Program-made: the position numbers and the translations under genes | The notes under the pieces: generated by a model | What the model was told of the DNA's origin: nothing | What the model saw: only the letters and a program-made list of their open reading frames with translations | The model's database searches: none | In this document: piece by piece, positions 59,461 to 64,000 of the stretch | Numbering within the stretch: position 1 is the stretch's first letter | Layout: each line of letters begins with the position of its first letter | DNA from: Wenzhouxiangellaceae bacterium | GTDB taxonomy: Bacteria > Pseudomonadota > Gammaproteobacteria > Xanthomonadales > Wenzhouxiangellaceae | DNA length: 64,000 nt | Direction of reading: 5' to 3' | NCBI GenBank assembly: GCA_028289455.1 | Contig: JANQPN010000055.1 | Span: forward strand, 31,396 to 95,395

Positions 59461-60440
59461 TGGCTAATATCACTCTGGTTGAAGCAGTCACTCAGGCACT
59501 GGCCTGGGAACTGGAACATGATGATTCAGTCGTGGTGCTGGGCGAAGACGTTGGTATCAACGGCGGCGTATTCCGCGCCACCAACGGGCTGGCGGAACGG
59601 TTTGGTGATAAACGGGTTCTGGATACCCCGCTGGCTGAAGTGATGATTGCCGGTTTAACTGTCGGTATGGCAGCACAGGGCATGAAACCAGTTGCCGAAG
59701 CACAGTTCATGGGCTTTATCTATCCAATGCTGGATCACATGATCTGTCATGCAGCGCGCATGCGGCACCGCACCCGTGGACGCCTGCACTGTCCGATGGT
59801 ATTGCGTGCACCTTATGGTGGCGGTATTCATGCACCTGAACATCATTCAGAAAGCACCGAGACACTGTTTGCACATATCCCGGGCCTGCGGGTGGTTATC
59901 CCCTCTTCACCTGCACGAGCTTATGGATTGCTGCTGGCGGCCATTCGCGATCCTGACCCGGTGGTTTTCCTGGAGCCCAAGCGAATCTACCGCCTGGTTA
60001 AGGAAGAAGTACCTGATGACGGTGAAGAACTTCCGCTGGACGTGTGTTATGTGATCCGTGACGGCAGCGATATCACCCTGGTTACCTGGGGTGCAATGAT
60101 CAAGGAAACCCTGGAAGCAGCCGATAAACTGGCTGAACAGGGCATCAGTGCAGAAGTCATCGATGTGGCTACTATCAAGCCTTTGGACACAGATACGATT
60201 ATCGAATCAGTGCAAAAAACAGGCCGCTGCGTGATTGTGCACGAAGCAGCACGCACCGGCGGTATGGGCGCCGAAATTGCTGCCCAGCTGGCTGATGCAG
60301 GACTATGGCATCTGCAGGCACCGGTCAAACGGGTTGCCGGTTATGATTCGGTCATGCCACTGTATAAGATGGAAATGAAATATATGCCCAGCGTTAACCG
60401 CATTCTAAATGCCGTTAATGAAGTAATGGAGGTCTCATGA
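59460..60440 (+). CDS. 2-oxoacid dehydrogenase E1 component, beta subunit
   Basis: A 326-residue transketolase-like subunit that completes the E1 active site. Conserved segments are ITLVEAVTQALAWELEHDDSVVVLGEDVGINGGVFRAT, DTPLAEVMIAGLTVGMAAQGMKPVAEAQFMGFIYPMLD, PYGGGIHAPEHHSES, IPGLRVVIPSSPARAYGLLLAAIRDPDPVVFLEPKRIYR and RCVIVHEAARTGGMGAEIA (each seen in sequence order, quoted in parts). GGAGG lies six bases before the ATG. Its last four bases overlap the E2 gene. Confidence 0.93.
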   Translation: MANITLVEAVTQALAWELEHDDSVVVLGEDVGINGGVFRATNGLAERFGDKRVLDTPLAEVMIAGLTVGMAAQGMKPVAEAQFMGFIYPMLDHMICHAARMRHRTRGRLHCPMVLRAPYGGGIHAPEHHSESTETLFAHIPGLRVVIPSSPARAYGLLLAAIRDPDPVVFLEPKRIYRLVKEEVPDDGEELPLDVCYVIRDGSDITLVTWGAMIKETLEAADKLAEQGISAEVIDVATIKPLDTDTIIESVQKTGRCVIVHEAARTGGMGAEIAAQLADAGLWHLQAPVKRVAGYDSVMPLYKMEMKYMPSVNRILNAVNEVMEVS

Positions 60441-61774
60441 GCGTTTTTAATCTGCCTGATCTTGGCGAAGGTTTACCGGATGCCGAAATCGTTGAATGGT
60501 TTGTCAAGGAAGGCGACGAAGTAAAAGTTGACCAACCGATGGTCTCCATGGAAACCGCCAAGGCTGTGGTTGACGTACCCAGCCCTGAAAACGGCGTTAT
60601 TCTGAAACTGCACGGTCAGCCAGGCGATGTTATTGACACCGGCAAACCGCTGGTGACATTTGGCCAGCCAGGTGAAGAACCTGCTGATTCTACGCCAGCC
60701 GAGCCTGCTCAACCGGAACCGGTTGATACTGATGCTGCAGCCGCAGACGATCAGGAGCCGCCGGCTGAAGCTTCTTCAGATGATGAAGACCGCCCTGACA
60801 CCGGAACCGTTGTCGGCGCCATGGAAAGTACTGACAGGGTGGTAACTGAACAGCTCAGCGCTGTCGGTAATGTCAAAGTCAGCCCGGCCGTCCGTGCATT
60901 GGCGCGCAAACTGAAAGTTGATCTCACACGCATTACACCCAGCGGTGCCGATAATGTCGTTACTGCGGCTGATGTGAAACATGCTGCTGCCAACCCGGAT
61001 GCATTGGCACCGGCAACAGAAACGGCAGTACCACCTGCAGCAGCTCCAGTGCAGCCGGAACCCCCGGAACAACAGCCTGAACCTGTTTCAGCAGCCACGC
61101 CTGAACCGGTGCAGCCAGCCAAGCCGACAGCTCCGGTAGGCGAATGGGAGCCCATACGCGGGACCCGACGCACCATGGCTCGGATCATGTCTGAATCACA
61201 CAGTAAAGTTGTACCTACCACGCTGATGGACGATGCCGACATACAGGCCTGGCAGCCCGGTCAGGATATAACTGTGCGCCTGATCCGCTCACTGTGGGCC
61301 GGTGCTCAGGCCGAACCGGGCCTGAATGCCTGGTACAACGGTGAGGACGGTGTACGGATGGTACATAAAGGTATGGATGTCGGTGTGGCTGTGGATACAC
61401 CGGATGGCCTGTTTGTACCCGCCCTGCGCAACGTCCATAATGCCTCTGCGGAAGACATCCGCAACGGCATCAACCGGATGCGCGATAATGTCAAAGACCG
61501 CAGCATTCCACCGGAAGACCTGAAAGACTACACCATCATGTTATCCAACTTCGGTGTGTTCGCCGGTCGCTATGCCACGCCCATTATCAACCCACCGTGT
61601 GTCGCTATTGTGGCAGCCGGAAAATTACGCCATGAGGCGATGCCGGTACTGGGCGGTTTTGAAGTGCATCGGATTATCCCGCTGTCACTGACATTTGACC
61701 ACCGTGCGTGCACTGGTGGTGAGGCAGCCCGATTCCTGAAAGCCATGCTGGATGATCTGGCACTGCCAAGCTAA
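60437..61774 (+). CDS. 2-oxoacid dehydrogenase E2, dihydrolipoamide acyltransferase
   Basis: A 445-residue E2 core. Residues 1-78 are a single lipoyl domain with the lipoylated Lys42 in METAKA. An acidic Pro/Ala linker follows. Residues about 143-180 are the peripheral-subunit-binding domain (VSPAVRALARKLKVDL). A second Pro/Ala/Glu linker leads to the catalytic domain from about 235 (RRTMARIMSESHSKVVPTTL), ending in FDHRACTGG with the active-site histidine at 422. The start overlaps the E1beta stop by four bases. The E3 gene is absent from the window, so a shared E3 is likely. Single lipoyl domain and linker pattern fit branched-chain or pyruvate-type complexes alike. Confidence 0.93.
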   Translation: MSVFNLPDLGEGLPDAEIVEWFVKEGDEVKVDQPMVSMETAKAVVDVPSPENGVILKLHGQPGDVIDTGKPLVTFGQPGEEPADSTPAEPAQPEPVDTDAAAADDQEPPAEASSDDEDRPDTGTVVGAMESTDRVVTEQLSAVGNVKVSPAVRALARKLKVDLTRITPSGADNVVTAADVKHAAANPDALAPATETAVPPAAAPVQPEPPEQQPEPVSAATPEPVQPAKPTAPVGEWEPIRGTRRTMARIMSESHSKVVPTTLMDDADIQAWQPGQDITVRLIRSLWAGAQAEPGLNAWYNGEDGVRMVHKGMDVGVAVDTPDGLFVPALRNVHNASAEDIRNGINRMRDNVKDRSIPPEDLKDYTIMLSNFGVFAGRYATPIINPPCVAIVAAGKLRHEAMPVLGGFEVHRIIPLSLTFDHRACTGGEAARFLKAMLDDLALPS

Positions 61775-61802
61775 ACGCCGCTTAGTTTAGTATCAAGATA
61801 AA

Positions 61803-61829
61803 AATCCCCGCGATGCGGGGATTTTTTTT
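61803..61829 (+). terminator. Rho-independent terminator of the E1-E2 operon
   Basis: AATCCCCGC-GAT-GCGGGGATT forms a perfect 9-bp stem with a 3-base loop and runs into eight T residues. It lies 29 bases after the E2 stop codon. Confidence 0.95.
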
Positions 61830-61969
61830 GCATAGGTGAAATTATTCTGCTGCTTATCCTAAGTCAGCAGGTTTGGCTAAATACAATAGGCTATGCTCTG
61901 GAGCCGGCCAATATGGCATGTAACCCACATAATGGTATGCTAAAAAGATAATAAAAAAGAGTTGGAACA

Positions 61970-64000
61970 ATGTTCAAATTTCCTCGATTGCATAGCCGTA
62001 AGCTGTTTGCCTGCATAATTTCACTGATCGCCGTTATTTGTTCGGCACTGCCGTTTGCCGCCCTGGCCGGCCCAGGCATCTGGACCTCAACCGGACCTGA
62101 TGGCGGCGAAGCCGTTGGTCTGGTTGCATCACCCAACGCCCCCAATACTTTTTATGCTGTCGCTCGCGGTGGTGTCTTCAAGTCCACAGATGGCGGTATC
62201 ACCTGGACTTCATCCAATATCGGTATTACCCGTCAGTTGAATTCGGTAGCTCTGCACAGCGCAACAGCCGCTGATACGCTGTATACATTCGGCAATCGCA
62301 ATGTCTACTTCAGTAATAACGGCGCGGCAAGCTGGAGTGACCGCACCCCACCAGCCATTATGGCCGGCAACAATATCAGAACAGGCACTTTATCCCGGAT
62401 TTTCCCCGGCCGAATTTACCTTGGGTTCACCGATGGGCTGGTGTTGCGTTCTGATGATGCCGGATTGACCTGGCTGGCCACCAGCCCGTTGCCATTGCCG
62501 GATTTGTCAGTGACGGCCATGGCAGCCCACCCCACCGACCCCAATGTTCTGCTGGTTGCCGTGCAATCCAACGTATCAGGAAATATCCACCTGTATCGCG
62601 GTACGGCCGCCGGTGGTGTCTGGACAGAGATAACCTGCCCCGGCACTTGCCCGTGGGATATTTTTGCATTGAATGACATCAAATTTGCCGGCAGCAGTGG
62701 TAAGACCTGGGCCGTCAGTTTTGCCGGCGTCTATCAAAGTCTGGATTTCGGCAGCACCTGGGCGACGACGCCAACACTGCCCACCAATAATCCAGGAGGA
62801 TCATTTCTTGCTCCCAATCCGGATGATAATGATGATCTGTTTGTCGGTGGACGCCTGGGCTTGGCCTTTACACAGGATAATGGAACCACCTGGACCGAGG
62901 TATTGAACGGTTTTGTGGGCAATGCACTTGGCCAGATAGGCGATTCGCAGCAGGTTGTTTACGATCCATTCAATACCACTATTCAGCTGGCCGGATCACG
63001 CGGTAACGGCATATACCGCCGGGTTAGTCCGGCCATGGAAATCTGGACGCCCAATGTGGCCGGTATGAATACTGCCAATATCCGTGCAATCAGTCTGGCA
63101 CCGGGAAACCGAATTCATGCCGGAATCGGCGATTTATTTGAACCCACTTTTCTGAGTTTCAGAAGCACTACCGGCGGTGCCAGCTGGTCACAGACCAATG
63201 CCGGCCTTGAAGCTGATCATTTTCGCGATATCAGTGTGGACCCGAACAATAGTCTAATCGTTTATGCATCGGGCCGTTATCTGCCACACGAGGATGGCAT
63301 GGGCAGCTTTGACCCAGCCAATGGCGCAATATACAAAAGCTCAGATGGTGGAGTTAACTGGGCTACCATCGATATGGGCATCCCTTTGGCCAGTCCGCCT
63401 TTCAACAATTCTCTGTTCGGCACGGTAAGAACCATCACACTGGACGAGTTCAGTGGCTCAGGTGGAGGCACCGGGCCGATTCAGACATTGTATGCTGGCG
63501 GTACCGGGCGATTTACGGACGACGGTATGGGTGGCTTTAACCAGAATGCCGGACGAATCTATAAAAGCACCGATGCAGGCGCCAGCTGGATCATCATGGA
63601 CAATGGTATAGGCAATGCTCAGCTGGGTGGCGGTGGATTTCCGGTATGGGCTTCAGTCGTGCAGATTGTGCAGGACCCCGGTGATGCGACCGGCAACACC
63701 CTTTATGCAGCCACTTTTACCGGCGGCACCGATGGTGTTACGCCGATAACAATACCGAATGGTGTATTCAGAACCACCGACGGTGGTGCCAACTGGGTAC
63801 CCAGAAGCAACGGCTTGCCACCGCTTGATGGTATTGCCGGCGCAACCGAGACCAACGTACTGTCACTGGCACTGGATCCGACCGATGCAACCGGCAATAC
63901 ACTCTACGCTTCAACCAATGATTTCAATAACGGATTTGTCGGGACAGTTTATAAAACCACTGACGGCGGCCTCAACTGGGCTTTTTCAGGTACCGGTTTG
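61970..64000 (+). CDS. Secreted Asp-box (BNR) repeat propeller protein, 3' end outside window
   Basis: The first 677 codons are present with no stop. A signal peptide (residues 1-33, FACIISLIAVICSALPFAALA) precedes about ten Asp-box repeats of the form S-x-D-x-G-x-T/S-W, such as FKSTDGGITW, LRSDDAGLTW, YKSSDGGVNW and FRTTDGGANW. Repeats of this kind build sortilin/sialidase-like beta-propellers. A 'DPxDATGNTLYA' element recurs between blades. No catalytic residues of sialidases were identified, so it may be a binding or surface protein; a C-terminal sorting or secretion domain may lie beyond the window. The ATG at 61970 has TTGGA just upstream. Confidence 0.85.
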   Translation, partial: MFKFPRLHSRKLFACIISLIAVICSALPFAALAGPGIWTSTGPDGGEAVGLVASPNAPNTFYAVARGGVFKSTDGGITWTSSNIGITRQLNSVALHSATAADTLYTFGNRNVYFSNNGAASWSDRTPPAIMAGNNIRTGTLSRIFPGRIYLGFTDGLVLRSDDAGLTWLATSPLPLPDLSVTAMAAHPTDPNVLLVAVQSNVSGNIHLYRGTAAGGVWTEITCPGTCPWDIFALNDIKFAGSSGKTWAVSFAGVYQSLDFGSTWATTPTLPTNNPGGSFLAPNPDDNDDLFVGGRLGLAFTQDNGTTWTEVLNGFVGNALGQIGDSQQVVYDPFNTTIQLAGSRGNGIYRRVSPAMEIWTPNVAGMNTANIRAISLAPGNRIHAGIGDLFEPTFLSFRSTTGGASWSQTNAGLEADHFRDISVDPNNSLIVYASGRYLPHEDGMGSFDPANGAIYKSSDGGVNWATIDMGIPLASPPFNNSLFGTVRTITLDEFSGSGGGTGPIQTLYAGGTGRFTDDGMGGFNQNAGRIYKSTDAGASWIIMDNGIGNAQLGGGGFPVWASVVQIVQDPGDATGNTLYAATFTGGTDGVTPITIPNGVFRTTDGGANWVPRSNGLPPLDGIAGATETNVLSLALDPTDATGNTLYASTNDFNNGFVGTVYKTTDGGLNWAFSGTGL

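Overview
The window looks like the chromosome of a free-living, probably aquatic gammaproteobacterium. DusA, the tyrosine and kynurenine catabolic genes, the two-gene ergothioneine pathway, the E1alpha/E1beta/E2 complex and the OmpA lipoprotein all fit that group. Genus and species cannot be read from the sequence. No rRNA, tRNA, insertion sequence, integrase or CRISPR array was seen.

Layout. (1) 1-1641, minus strand: three small secreted proteins, two cohesin-like (one cut by the window edge) and one ending in a dockerin-type calcium-binding pair. (2) 1839-6402, minus: an arginine deiminase-fold hydrolase resembling CtlX, DusA, and a 2-oxoglutarate/Fe(II) oxygenase immediately downstream of an NSS-family sodium symporter. 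(3) 6552-48154: a complete extracellular contractile injection system (eCIS) locus of about 41 kb. Except for one plus-strand effector gene, all genes run on the minus strand, so the operon reads from high to low coordinates. The order is LuxR/NarL regulator, degenerate receiver protein, Pvc16/Afp16-like terminator, unknown beta-domain protein, giant sheath, tube, second sheath, second tube, DUF5908, LysM tube-adaptor, spike in two parts (gpD-like and gpV-like), an unknown hydrophobic protein where a PAAR gene would be expected, gp25, baseplate J, an NHL-propeller/tail-protein-I fusion, three fibre-like proteins sharing one N-terminal domain, a coiled-coil miniprotein, a tape-measure-family protein, the AAA+ ATPase, and a cargo array of DUF4157 proteins. 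(4) 48752-51120, plus: egtB and egtD for ergothioneine. (5) 51233-52587, minus: two DUF4398-type envelope lipoproteins, one with an OmpA domain. (6) 52613-56548, minus: maiA, fumarylacetoacetase, hmgA and hpd, the full tyrosine/homogentisate route, facing a divergent marR gene (56655-57152) across a perfect 22-bp palindrome. (7) 57204-58052, minus: tryptophan 2,3-dioxygenase. (8) 58366-61774, plus: a 2-oxoacid dehydrogenase E1alpha-E1beta-E2 operon closed by a clear terminator. (9) 61970 to the edge, plus: a secreted Asp-box (BNR) propeller protein, incomplete.

How the eCIS genes work together. The two tubes and two sheaths form the contractile barrel. The LysM adaptor, gpD/gpV spike, gp25, gpJ and Afp12-like proteins form the baseplate. 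The three proteins with a shared 42-residue N-terminal domain are good candidates for fibres or surface decorations. The ATPase and the tape-measure-family protein serve assembly. Five proteins share a GNxAVQ leader and a DUF4157 domain but have different C-termini: a metzincin protease, an HNH-like nuclease, a possible PD-(D/E)xK nuclease, and two I could not assign. They are the likely payloads.

The most unusual parts are the 1139-residue sheath, whose inserted beta-repeats recur in the neighbouring 390-residue protein; the paralogous fibre-anchor trio with collagen-like, beta-propeller and histone-H1-like segments; and the effector array itself. All functions are assigned from sequence by eye; no database search or structure prediction was run.
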